DNA of 64,000 nt from positions 10,944,001-11,008,000 of the forward strand of contig NC_133401.1 in the NCBI RefSeq assembly GCF_047511655.1, given 5' to 3'. The notes under the pieces were generated by a model, which saw only the letters and a list, made by a program, of their open reading frames with translations, was not told where the DNA came from and ran no database searches. Positions 24,530 through 34,897 of the stretch are shown here, piece by piece. Source of the DNA: Castor canadensis. Lineage: Eukaryota > Chordata > Mammalia > Rodentia > Castoridae. Positions within the stretch are counted from its first letter, which is position 1. Each line of letters begins with the position of its first letter. The translations under genes were made by a program, and so were the position numbers.

Positions 24530-27500
24530 TGAGCTTGGCTGACCTTATTCAGAATGATGTTCTCTATTTCCATCCATTTACCTGCAAATGATAAGATTTC
24601 ATTCTCCTTCATGGCTGAATAAAATTCCATTCTGTACAAGTGCCACATTTTCTTGATCCATTCATCAATAGTGGGACATCATGGTTTTTTCCATAACTTG
24701 GCTATTGTGAATAGTGCTGCAATAAACATGGGTGTGCAGGTGCCTCTGGAGTAACCTGTGTTGCATTCCTTTGGGTATAACCCTGGGAGTGGGATTGCTG
24801 GATCATATGGTAGATCTATGTTTAGATTTTTTAAGTCTCCAAATTATTTTCCAGAATGGTTGCACCAGCTTGCATTCCCACCAGCAGTGGATTAAGTTTT
24901 GTTTTTCTCCACATCCTCGCCAACACATGTTGTTGGTGGTGTTTTTGATGATAGCTATTCTAACAGGGGTAAGGTGGAATCTTAGTGTGGTTTTGGTTTG
25001 CATTTCCTTTATGGCTAGAGATGGTGAGCATTTTTTCATGTGCATTTTGCCATTTGAATTTCTTCTTTTGAGAAAGTTCTATTAAGTTCAGTTACCCATT
25101 TTTAATTGGTTCATTGATTTTAGGAGAGTTTAGTTTCTAAGTTCCCTGTATATTCTAGTTATCAGTCCCTTGTCTGATGTATAGCTGGAGAATATTTTCT
25201 CCCACTCTGTGTGTGGTCTTTTCAGTTTAGAGACCATTTCTTTTTTGTGCAGAAGCTTTTATGAAGTTCCATTTGAACATCCTTTCTCTTAGTTGCTAGG
25301 CTGCTGGGGTTCTATTGAGGAAGTCCTTGCCCATATCTATTTGTTACAGAGCATTTCCTGCTCCTTCCTGTAGTAACTTCAGAGTTTCAGGTTTGATATT
25401 TAGGTCCTTGATCCATTTTGAGTTGATGCTAGTACAGGCTGATAGACATGGATCTAGTTTCAGTTTCTTGCAGATGGATAACCACTTTTCCCAGCAACAT
25501 TGGTTGAAGAGACTGTCTTTTCTCCATCATGTTTTTGGCACCTTTTCAAAAATGAGGTGGGTATAGTTGTGTGGATTCATATCTGGATCTTCTGTTCCAC
25601 TGGTCTTCATATCGGTTTTATGCCAGTACCATGCTGTTTTTATTGCTAATGCTTTGTAATATAGTTTCATGTTGGGTATTGTGATACCTCCAGCATTGCT
25701 TTTTTTGCTGAGTATTGGCTTGGCTGTTTGCAGTCTCTTGTGTTTCCAAATGAACTTTAGAGTAGATTTTTCAAACTCTTTGATGAAAGTCGTTGGGATT
25801 TTGATGAGAATTGCATTAAACATGTAGATTGCTTTTAGTAGTATAGCTATTTTTACTATGTTGATTCTACCGATCCATGAGCATGGAAGATCTTTCCATC
25901 TTCTGTAGTCTTCCTCAATCTCTTTCTTCATGAGTTTGTAATTCTCCTTGTAGAGTTCATTCACATTATTTGTTAAATTTACTCCTAAGTATTTGATTTT
26001 TTTGAGGCTACTGTGAATGGAATTATTTCCATATATTCCTTCTCAGTTTGTTCATTGTTGGTGTATAAAAAAGCTAATGATTTTTGTAGGTTGATTTTGT
26101 ATCCTGCCACCTTACTGTAGCTGTTTATGGTATCTAAGAGTTTTGGGGTAAAGTTTTTTGTGTCTTTAAGGTATAGGATCATATCATCTGCAAATAAGGA
26201 TATTTTGACACTTTTTTAAACCTATTTGTATTCCTTTTATCCCGTCTTCTTGCCTAATTGCTCTGGCTAGGAATTCCAGTACTATGTTGAACAGGAGTGG
26301 GGATAGTGGGCACCCTTGTCTTGTTCCTGACTTTAGGGGAATGGTTTCAGTTTTTCACCATTAAATATGATGTTGGTTGTAGGTTTGTCATAAATAGCCT
26401 TTACAATGTTGAGGTACATTCTTTCTATTCCTAGTTTTCTTAGAGCTTTTATCATGAAATGGTTTTGGATCTTGTCAAAGGCTTTTTCTGCATCTATTGA
26501 GATGATCAAGTGGCTTTTGATTTTGCTTTTATTGATGTGCTGTATTACACTTATAGATTTGCATATGTTGAACCACCACTGCATCCCAGGGATGAAGCTG
26601 ACTTGGTCATGGTGTATGATCTTTCTGAAGTGTTGTTGGATTAGGTTTGCCATTATTTTATTGAGGATTTTTGCATAGATATTCATAAAGGAAATTGGCC
26701 TATAGTTCTCCTTTTTGGATGTGTCTTTGTCTGGTTTTGGGATGAGTGTAATATTAGCTTCATAAAATGAGTTATGCATTGTTCCTTCCATTTATATTTC
26801 ATGGAACAGTTTAAGGAGAGTTGGTATTAGTTCTTCTTTAAATGTCTGATAGAATTCAGCAGAGAATCCATCAGTTCCTGGACTTTTCTTTATTGGGAGG
26901 CTCTTGATTTCTGCATCAATTTCTTTTTGTGTTATAGATTTATTCAGGTGATTAATATCTTCTTGGTTCAGTTTTGTGTGGTTCTGACTTTCTAGAAATA
27001 TGTCCATTTCTTCAAGATTTTCAAATGTATTAGAGTGCAGGCTCTCAAAGTAGTCTCTGATTATTTCCTGGATTTCTGTGGTGTTTGTTCTTACCTCACC
27101 TTTTGCATTTCTGATTTTACTGATTTGGGGTTTTTTTCTCCTCATTTTAGTCAGGTTTGCAAGGGGTCTGTCAATCTTATTCATTTATTCAAAGAACTTG
27201 CGTTTGTTTCATTGACTCTTCGTATGGATTTTTACATTTCTATTTCACTGATTTCAGCCCTTATTTTAATTATTTCTTTCCTTCTGCTTGTTTTGGGATT
27301 TGCTTGTTCTTGTTTTTCTAGGAGTTTGAGCCATAGTATTAGATCATTGATCTAATCAATGATCTAATAGAGCTTTCTGTCCTTTTAATATATGTACTCA
27401 TGGCTATAAACTTTACTCTAGGACTGCCTTTGCTGTGTCCCATAGGTTCTGGTTGGTCATGTTTTCATTTTCATTAACTTCCAGGAAACTATTAATTTCC

Positions 27501-28276
27501 TCTTTTATTTCATCGATGACCCATTCATCATTGAGCAATGTGTTGTTCAACTTCCAATTGTTTGCTTGCTTTTTACTGTTGTTTTTGTTGTTGATTTCTA
27601 GTTTTAATGCATTGTGGTCAGATATAATGCATGGATTATTTCTGTTTTCTTATATTTGCTGAGGCTTGCTTTGTGCCCTAAGATATGATCAATTTTGGAG
27701 AAGGTTCCATGTGCTACTGAGAAGAATGTGCATTGTGCAGATGTTTGATGAAATATTCTGTAGACATCAGCAAGGTCCATTTGATCTATGGTGTGATTTA
27801 TTTCTAGAATTTCTTTATTGATTTTTTGTTTGGATGACCTATCTATTGGTGGTAGGGGAGTATTAAAGTCTCCCACTACTACTGTTTTGGAATCTATATG
27901 TGTTTTTAGGTCCTTCAGAGCATGTTTGATGAAACTGGGTGCATTGACATTGGGTGCATATAGGTTGATAATTATTATTTCCTTTTGATGTATTTCCCCT
28001 TTTATTAGTAAGGAGTGTCCTTTGTCTCGTTTGATCAATGTAGGTTTGAAGTCTACTTTGTATGAGATAAGTATTTCTACCCTTGCCTGGTTTGGGGGAC
28101 CATTGGTTTGGTAAATCTTCCAGCCTTTCACTTTCAGCCAGTGCTTTTTTCTGTTGATGAGGTGGGTCTCCTGTAGGCAGCAGACTGTTGGATCTTCCTT
28201 TTTAATCCAGTTTGCCATTCGGTGTCTTTTGATGGGGGAATTTAGTCCAGTCAGTGTTAGTACTGATCCCTGTCAC
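24530..28276 (-). pseudogene. L1-A ORF2 remnant (endonuclease-reverse transcriptase)
   Basis: The initiator has become GTG (28,276-28,274). The endonuclease part (27,604-28,218) keeps CCLQETH, VVVGDFNTPL and HGTFSKIDHILGHK. The reverse-transcriptase part (26,160-27,184) keeps [35 protein letters not shown] and the catalytic FADDMIL (about 26,176-26,200). The C-terminal part (24,803-25,045) keeps a CWRGCGEK...HCWWEC zinc-knuckle-like motif. Frameshifts and stops separate the pieces. In its intact form the protein nicks target DNA and reverse-transcribes L1 RNA. Confidence 0.88.
27337..27369. repeat. 15 bp-arm palindrome within L1-A ORF2
   Basis: Left arm tattagatcattgat (27,337-27,351), loop cta, exact inverted right arm (27,355-27,369). 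The related stretch in L1-B (about 37,040-37,070) has no such inverted arm. Confidence 0.85.
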
Positions 28277-28329
28277 GTAGTTGTCTTTGTTGATTAAGAT
28301 TTCGATTATGTATTGCTGAAACAATGTTA

Positions 28330-29538
28330 CTATTTCCTTTCTTGCCTTTTCTTCTCCCCTGGTTTGGTATTGCCTGCCCTTTCATGGTTTTGTTTGCTTT
28401 CATTATCTGTGTGCAGAATTCCTTGGAGAATCTTTTGTAGTGATGGCTTGGTGGTCATAAATTGTTTAATTTCTGCTTATCATGGAAGACTTTTATTGTT
28501 CCATCTATTTTGAATGATAGTTTTGCTGGGTAAAGTATGCTAGGCTTGAAGTTATTTTCACTCAGTGCTCGGAAGTTCTCACTCCATACTCTTCTTGCTT
28601 TTAATGTTTCTTTTGCGAAGTCTGCTGTGATCTTGATGGATTTACCTTTGTATGTTATTATTTTTTTCTCTCTTTAAGCCTTCAGTATTCTTTCTCTAGT
28701 CTCTGTACTTGTTGTTTTAATAATAATATGTCATGGGGTAGTTCTATTTTGGTCAGGTTTGTTCTGTGTTCTGGAGGCTTCCTCTACCTGAATGGGCATA
28801 GTTTTCTCTAGATTTGGGAAATTTTATGTTATTATTTTGTTGAATACATTATGCATTCCTTTTGCTTGCAACTGTTCTCCTTCTTCAATGCCCATGATTC
28901 TCAGGTTTGGTCTTTTGATGGAGTCAGTGATTTCTTGCATTTTCTTTTCACAGGTCTTGAGTTGTTTAATTAATAATTCTTCTGTTTTTCCTTTAATGGC
29001 ATTTCATCTTTAAGTTCTGAGATTCTGTCTTCTCTTTGTTCTATTATGCTGGAATGGCCTTCCATTTCATTTTGTATTTCTGTTTCATTCTTTTTTCTGA
29101 GGTTTTCCATATCATGGGTTACTTCTTCTTTAATATTGTCAATTTTTGCCCTTAATTCATTTATCTCTCTGCTTATGGTGATCTTTGTTTCAGTTTGGTG
29201 TTTGTTTAGGGCTCCTATGATTTCATTTATTTGTTTCTGTGTTTTCTCATATTGTTTAGGTTTTTTGTCTTGGAATTTCTTGAGTGCCTCCTGTATGTTT
29301 TGGTTGACCATGTCTAGTAGCATCTCTATGAAATTCTCATTACTTGTAGAATTTCTTCTTTCAGGGTGTTCTTGTGGTCTTCGTTGGGTTCCTTGGTATA
29401 GTTTATCTTTGTTTTGTTGGAGTCTGGATCTGGGTATCCGTTTTCTTCATTTCACTTTACATCCTGTACTACTTTATTTTGGAGAGGAGATTGCTTTCCA
29501 TACCTTTTTCTTCTTCCCATATTTCCACTATGTACCAT
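28330..29538 (-). pseudogene. L1-A ORF1 remnant
   Basis: A probable ATG is at 29,538-29,536. The largest surviving frame (28,970-29,323) reads MVNQNIQEALKKFQDK and a long charged coiled-coil stretch (NLRKKNETEIQNE), matching the ORF1p coiled coil of L1-B. The RNA-binding and C-terminal parts are frameshifted. ORF1p normally forms trimers that coat L1 RNA. Confidence 0.8.
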
Positions 29539-30526
29539 TTCTATCTCTGGACTAAATGTAATTTAGTATTAGATGTGCTACAAAATTGTGAGAGAGGATA
29601 AAAAAGAGAAAGAGAAGGAAAGATAAAAGGAAGAGAGAAGAGAGTGAAAAAAATGGGAGAGATGGTGGATGATCATAAAGCAAACCAGGCAACCAAACCC
29701 TTAGGAAGGGAGAAAAAGAAAAAAATGAAAAATAAAAAATTTAAAATTCACCAGTTCTGGAACAGTGGAATTGCAGGCTTAGTTTTCTGTTACTCCTTTA
29801 GTGTTCAGTCCTGTCTGTGTGTGTCTCCCTCTAGTGATGGCCCCAGTGGGAAGCTGGTGGAGTGGTTTTCTGGAAGAACCTGTAGAGCTGGGGCCAGCTC
29901 TACCCGAGGGTCAAGGATCCTGGCAGGCTGGTGGATGCTCCTGTCTCACGCCAAGCTGTTGCCTGTCCCAGTGGGGCAGGGCTTCAGTCATTCCACATGG
30001 AGCTGGAGCACGGCAAGCCCTGAGGGGCAGGGAGCCTGAGGGGTGGCGTTCCGGTTGTCACATGTGTAATTGGGCTCAGCAGGGCCTGAACAGTGGTGGG
30101 CTTGGGGCTGTAGCATGGAGTGGCCAAGGTCCAGGTGTCCTGGTGTGGTGTGGGTCTGGCTCAGGGCTGGGGTCCAGCGCAGCTGAGGGGTGGGTATCCT
30201 GCTGGTGTGTGGATCCAGCACAGCCTGAGAAGTGGCAATCCCACTGTGCATGGGCCCAACACAGGGCTGTGGCCTGGCATAACCCAAGGGGCAGAGAGCC
30301 CAGCAGAATGGAGCTGTGGCTCTGCAGGCCTACAGGGCAGGGATTTTGCAAGTGGCTTTTCTTTTATTAGATTGTGGCTTGGAAAAGCCTTCCATGATCT
30401 AAAGGTTTAGAGTATCATACTTTTGGCTCTCCCTAATGCTTTACCTCAGCCAGGTGTTTCTTCAGCTTCTCAGCAGTGTCTCATGAGGTCTTTGGCTCTG
30501 TCTCTGTTGCCATCTTGGATCTCCCT
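29539..30526 (-). promoter_or_regulatory. L1-A 5' UTR with YY1-type site and minisatellite-like repeats
   Basis: The first 20 bases contain ccaagatggc, the YY1-type motif known from L1 5' ends. Between about 29,990 and 30,310 the GC-rich part is built of loose repeats of roughly 40-60 bases around gaggggcagggagcc and its variants. The plus-strand open frames here (29,644-30,410) come from that low-complexity composition. Confidence 0.65.
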
Positions 30527-30538
30527 CACCTCATTTTA

Positions 30539-31192
30539 ATTCACATATACCATCCAGTACTTTTAGAAGGTGTCAGAACTGTGGAATGACATGGACACCC
30601 ACAAAATGTTGCTACTCTGGAGTCCAGCTGTGAATTTTCAAAATAAGATACTGATGGCCTTATATATGGTGCTGTGTATGACACCCTCTGCTTTTGGCCA
30701 GGTTGAGGATTAGCCTTCAATTATCTATCAGTGTGACCATAAAAATTTCTGTAGGGTGAAGATGGTCTGCTAAGTTATAGAAAGTCTTGATCTTTCTCAA
30801 GCAAATACTGGAAATAATGGTCAAGTCTTCCCAATAGCTAAATTTGGAGTGTAATTTCGGTATGGGAAAATTGTTTCCTGGTCCCTAGGACCTAGAAAGT
30901 AAACATACAACAAATACTTATGAATATTAGGATCATGGTTGAGAATCAGCTGTTGTGCACTCTCCATTCTAAGCTCTCCACTTCACACTTCTTCCTCTTT
31001 TCCTTTTTGCTTTTCTTGGTCTGTTGCCTGAAAGTTTATGTGTGTCATTATAATTGAACAAAGAAATAAGGAGGACAAAGCCCAACTTTATTTCCCTTGC
31101 CTTCCAATCCTATTATAATTTAGACAAAAATCTGACATTGTTTACATTGTGGAAGGTGGCTATTGAAACAAAAGGATGTAGAAAATATTTTT
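30539..31192. other. no recognised feature
   Basis: Nothing supported. Confidence 0.45.
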
Positions 31193-31308
31193 CAGCTGGC
31201 CTTGTTGGCATATGCCTATGATCCCACTACTTGGGGTGGTGATGCAAAAGATCATGAATTTGATGCCAGCCTGAACTACATAGCAAAAACTTGTCTCAAA
31301 AAAAAAAA
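31193..31308 (+). mobile_element. B1-like SINE
   Basis: gctggccttgttggcatatg, gatcccactacttggggtgg, gccagcctgaactacatagc, cttgtctc plus poly-A. The open frame at 31,163-31,357 is SINE sequence. Confidence 0.75.
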
Positions 31309-31689
31309 TGACAAGAAGAGGAAGAAAAGTAATTTTCAGGGAGTAGTGGGAAGTTAATACATCATGCTGTACTTAACAAGGTACTGTAAGTGGGAATCAA
31401 GACTGAGAACACAGAAATTGCTTATTGAAAAGACTTTGTATATTAAAAGAAACACATGGACATATTTTAAAAAATTCAAACTATAAAGCAAAAAAAAAAG
31501 AAGCAAAAATTCTCTTCTCTAACATCCTCTCTTGGTCCTGAATCCCAGTGGAAAAGAAGCATCACTAGTCCCTTCTGGTGCTCATTCCAGAAGTAGTCTA
31601 TGCGTTTTACAAAGTTGTCACAAACACCTGCAGGCTTTCTCTCTCAGATCTACAACTTGATTTCCTTTCAATCATGAGGATCTTACATA
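31309..31689. other. no recognised feature
   Basis: AT-rich DNA; nothing supported. Confidence 0.4.
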
Positions 31690-32060
31690 TAACTAAACAT
31701 GAATAACAGCCTTTTAAAAAATAAACAGCAAAGGTATTCCATTGAGTGATAGTATCATGACTTGTTTACATATCTCTTTTTGCAGGGCATTCAGGTTTTT
31801 TTTAGATTATTCAGTGCAAATTGCCTTTGTGAATTTTTGCAAAACAAACATTTCTCTGTAAACTTCTAAAACTGGAATGACTAATTCTGAGATTGTATTC
31901 ATTTATATCTTAAAAGTAATCTTATAGATTATCTCCAAAAGTGTTATCCAATATATACACTCAGTAGCAGATCATATGAGTATACTTTCAACTTCTCACA
32001 TAATGGCTGGGCCTTTAGTAAAAACTGTCAACATTACCATAAATTATTTCCAGAGTTCAG
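31690..32060 (-). repeat. ancient L1M ORF2 3' fragment
   Basis: gtattccattgagtgatagt, gcagggcattcaggtt and cctttgtgaatttttgcaaa follow the antisense order of old L1 ORF2 C-terminal sequence. Highly diverged. Confidence 0.45.
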
Positions 32061-32093
32061 GGAAGTACTTGTATTTTTGTTTTCAGAGACTTC

Positions 32094-32518
32094 TGTGTTA
32101 ATCAGCTTTCTGTTACTGTGACAAAATTCCTGAGATAGTCAAAGAAAAAAGAAGAAAAGCAGGGAGTGGTGGTATATAACTATAATTCCAGCACTCAGGA
32201 TGCTGAGACTAGAGGACCATGGGTTTGGGGACAACTTGGGGTATATAGACCAAGTCTAAAGACTATAATACCCTGTCTAAAAAAATTTTAAAAGAGGAAG
32301 AAGAGAGTTGACAGCAAAGAGAGGAAGAGGAGGGCCCAGAGACCTAATCTCCTAATATCTCCTTCAAAGCCAGGACACAGCACCAACCCATAATCTAATT
32401 TGCTTCTATTAGGCCCCAACACCTACAGGTTCCACCACCTCCCAACAGCACCAGAAGGTGGGGGCCAAGCTTTCAACACATGAGCCTTTGGGGGATATAT
32501 CTGATCCAAACTATAGCA
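32094..32518 (-). mobile_element. MaLR-type LTR interrupted by a B1-like SINE
   Basis: ttaatcagctttctgttact and gtgacaaaattcctgagata open the LTR. After the SINE, agctttcaacacatgagcct and ctgatccaaactatagcaac close it. Subfamily unresolved. Confidence 0.5.
32158..32293 (+). mobile_element. B1-like SINE nested in a MaLR LTR
   Basis: agcagggagtggtggtatat, ataattccagcactcaggat, taccctgtctaaaaaaa. Confidence 0.7.
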
Positions 32519-33270
32519 ACACCTATACCAAGTAAACTTGACAGAGTGAGGATATTTTCTTTTGTAAGTAAAAAAATCAGGAATTCAGGAAACTTGTAGC
32601 AGTTTTTCAAATAAAGTTTTACTTGTAAAATAAGTCTAGAATATTAGTCCATGCATCAAAAAAAAGACCACAGGAGGGAGGCATAAGAGGTGATGATGGG
32701 GAAAGGACCAGTCTTTAAGGCTACTAACCTGTGAGAATCAGAGACAGTAAATTTCCAGTGTCAAATGCTCTCTTGAATGTCACTGTCTCCCATGGGGTCA
32801 CAATGCCTGCAATGAGAAATTATTGTGGAGGATACATCTATAATGTAAGGGATAAGGATCAGGAAGTACTGTTATTACTTGTTAAGTTCTTCTAGAGAGA
32901 ACTGTGCTCAACATCTTTTCCTCACATAGACTTGAAAACGTGGCTACCTCAGGATTCATCTGCAGGTTCACATATTTTCTTTATAAATTCATGTGTTTAT
33001 ACTGATACTAAAATAAGAAAATGAAGAGAAGGGAAAACTCTCCCTTCTAGAAGAATACTAATTATGTGTAGAAGGGATGATAAAATTGCAAATTTGTTAT
33101 TTTAAAGCCAGCAGTACAATAAGTGAGTGACGTACAGAACATGAATGGTAAACTGCACTGGAGAACAGAGTATCCACACATCTCAAAGTGTAAATAACAA
33201 AAGGAGGCTGTTTATTAGTTAGGAAGGGAAAGGTATCTTCATCATGGAGGACCCCAGTAGATGCCACTTC
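32519..33270. other. no recognised feature
   Basis: Unique flank of L1-B; nothing supported. Confidence 0.45.
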
Positions 33271-33283
33271 ATGATGTGATTAA

Positions 33284-34897
33284 GGGAGATTCCAAGATGG
33301 CAGCTAGAGGGAGGAAGCAGAAAGCGAGCCTCCTATAGCGAAATCTTGGAGAGATGCTGGAGACACACTTTGCAGGAAAACCATGGAGAAAAGGCAAAAC
33401 TTTGACCCCTCCACACCTCCAGCCAGTGCAGAGAATCTACACTTCACGTTAAACGGAGAAACAAGGATGGCCCCCAGGCCGCCAGTCACCTGTGCCCAGA
33501 TGGCTTGGGAAGATGTAGATAAGGTGAGCTTTGCGGTACTGTGGACTGCGGTACTCCCACAAACAACCCAGGCCAGAGCAGCATAGCTCTCTGGACAGAC
33601 TGACCTCCACCCAGGGAAAAAACAGAAATGGACTAATAAGCAATAAGAACAATAAAGACATGTGGGAAAGAGGGTTGGGCACACTGAGCGCCGAAGATTG
33701 GGGGAAGGGAATCCTTCCTGGGACTGTAAATAAACAAGCCCGGAAGGCAGCAGAGGCTCTGGCTGGAGAGGGAGTGCGCACTCAGCAACCAGGAGTGGGA
33801 AAGCTTGTGAGAGTGGTGGAAGGAGGAAAACTCCACAGGAGAGAGGGGAAGACCCACTTCCCATGTGAGCTGTAAACACGTGGAGCAGCAGCACCACCCA
33901 GTAATCAGGAGCAGGAAAGCCTGTAAAAGTGGCAGTGGGAGGAAAGCTGCACAGGAGAGGGGGGAAGACCCACTTCCCACATGAAGTGTAAATAAACACA
34001 CAGGCCTGAGAAAGTGGATGCAGTGTCACCTTCCCCAGTGCTTGGAAAGGGGAAAGCTTGTAGCAGAGGTACACAGGAAAACTCTGAGTAAACAAAGCCT
34101 GTAGGGCCAGGTGAGTGCTAAGCTCACCCCAGAGATCTGCATAAATAATGCTACCAGCAACAGCAGGTTGACAGCAGTGGGCAGGCAAGCCACAGCTACA
34201 AATACCATCCACAGAACTGTCTCCAGACTTTTTTTTCCTTTTCTCCCAACCTTTGATGAGAGAAAAACCAAATTACACATGCATGCTGAAAAACTTACTG
34301 AAATTGTATTGCATTTGAACTTGGGACACTTGGTGGGTTTTTTTTTTGAGTGTAGTTTTGTTCTACTTTATGCATCCCCTTTGATGAGACAAATACAGAA
34401 CAACATCTGAGGCACCATTTCCAGGATTGGAGACTGAGACGGACACCCAAATTATTAAGACTGAAACTTCATTGCATTTGAACTTGGAGGTTTTTTGGAT
34501 TTTTTGTTTTTTTTGGTTTTTAAAATTTTTCTATTTTTCAGTTTCTTAATTTTATTTTTATATATATAAATATATTTCTTTCATTTACTTACTTTTTATT
34601 TTTCTTCTTATCTTTTTTTATTTTTTATTTTCAATCCTCTCTCTGTCTCTCTAATGCCTGTACAGCTTACTGTCGATTACTACACTAATGCTCCCTGTTT
34701 ATACCTTTGAAACTTTCTTGTCTGATTCCTTGTTCTGTTTTCTCCTTCTTGTCTGTTTATTTGTTTCTCCCTTTTCTTTAACGTCTTGCTTTCCATCTCC
34801 TCTCACCCTTCCATTCTAAATATTACCACTGCTATTATTACAAGCTAGAAAATACTTAATTGCACACAGTACAGGGACAGTAACAACACCAAAGACA
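33284..34897 (+). promoter_or_regulatory. L1-B 5' UTR with YY1-type site and 116 bp monomers
   Basis: The ccaagatggc motif is at the extreme 5' end. Two imperfect tandem units (about 33,785-33,898 and 33,901-34,016) share gaggggaagacccacttccc-type segments spaced 116 bases apart (33,853 and 33,969), with a partial third unit after 34,035. A T-rich, AT-rich stretch (34,340-34,640) precedes ORF1. Tandem 5' UTR monomers with promoter function are known from mouse L1; function here is inferred. Confidence 0.65.
33304..34212 (-). CDS. 302-codon antisense open frame in the L1-B 5' UTR
   Basis: A continuous frame from ATG (34,212) to the stop near 33,304 runs opposite to the L1. It overlaps the 116 bp monomers, so it has an internal repeat of GSGSSPLSC-type segments. 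It is rich in Leu, Ser, Pro and Cys, with several hydrophobic runs (for example CLYCSYCLLVHFCFF) that could be membrane segments. I recognise no domain. Human L1 has a much shorter antisense 5' UTR frame (ORF0), so the position has a precedent. It may equally be a by-product of a purine-rich plus strand, whose complement lacks A-starting stop codons. Treat it as a hypothetical coding region. Confidence 0.3.
   Translation of the reverse strand: MDGICSCGLPAHCCQPAVAGSIIYADLWGELSTHLALQALFTQSFPVYLCYKLSPFQALGKVTLHPLSQACVFIYTSCGKWVFPPLLCSFPPTATFTGFPAPDYWVVLLLHVFTAHMGSGSSPLSCGVFLLPPLSQAFPLLVAECALPLQPEPLLPSGLVYLQSQEGFPSPNLRRSVCPTLFPTCLYCSYCLLVHFCFFPGWRSVCPESYAALAWVVCGSTAVHSTAKLTLSTSSQAIWAQVTGGLGAILVSPFNVKCRFSALAGGVEGSKFCLFSMVFLQSVSPASLQDFAIGGSLSASSL

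Larger units (their letters stand above)
24024..30526 (-). mobile_element. L1-A: full-length L1, minus strand
   Basis: A 6.5 kb element from 5' end gggagatccaagatggcaac (read on the minus strand from 30,526) to the poly-A at 24,024-24,045. It has a 5' UTR (29,539-30,526), ORF1 and ORF2 remnants, and a type B 3' UTR with a G-rich tract. Imperfect 12 bp flanks (catctcatttta at 24,012, cacctcatttta at 30,527) are the likely TSD. Both ORFs are broken by stops and frameshifts, so it cannot move on its own. Confidence 0.9.

Noticed and set aside
29644-30410. Plus-strand open frames of 131, 189 and 96 codons
   Set aside because: They lie in the GC-rich antisense of the L1-A 5' UTR, overlap in different frames and show no domain.
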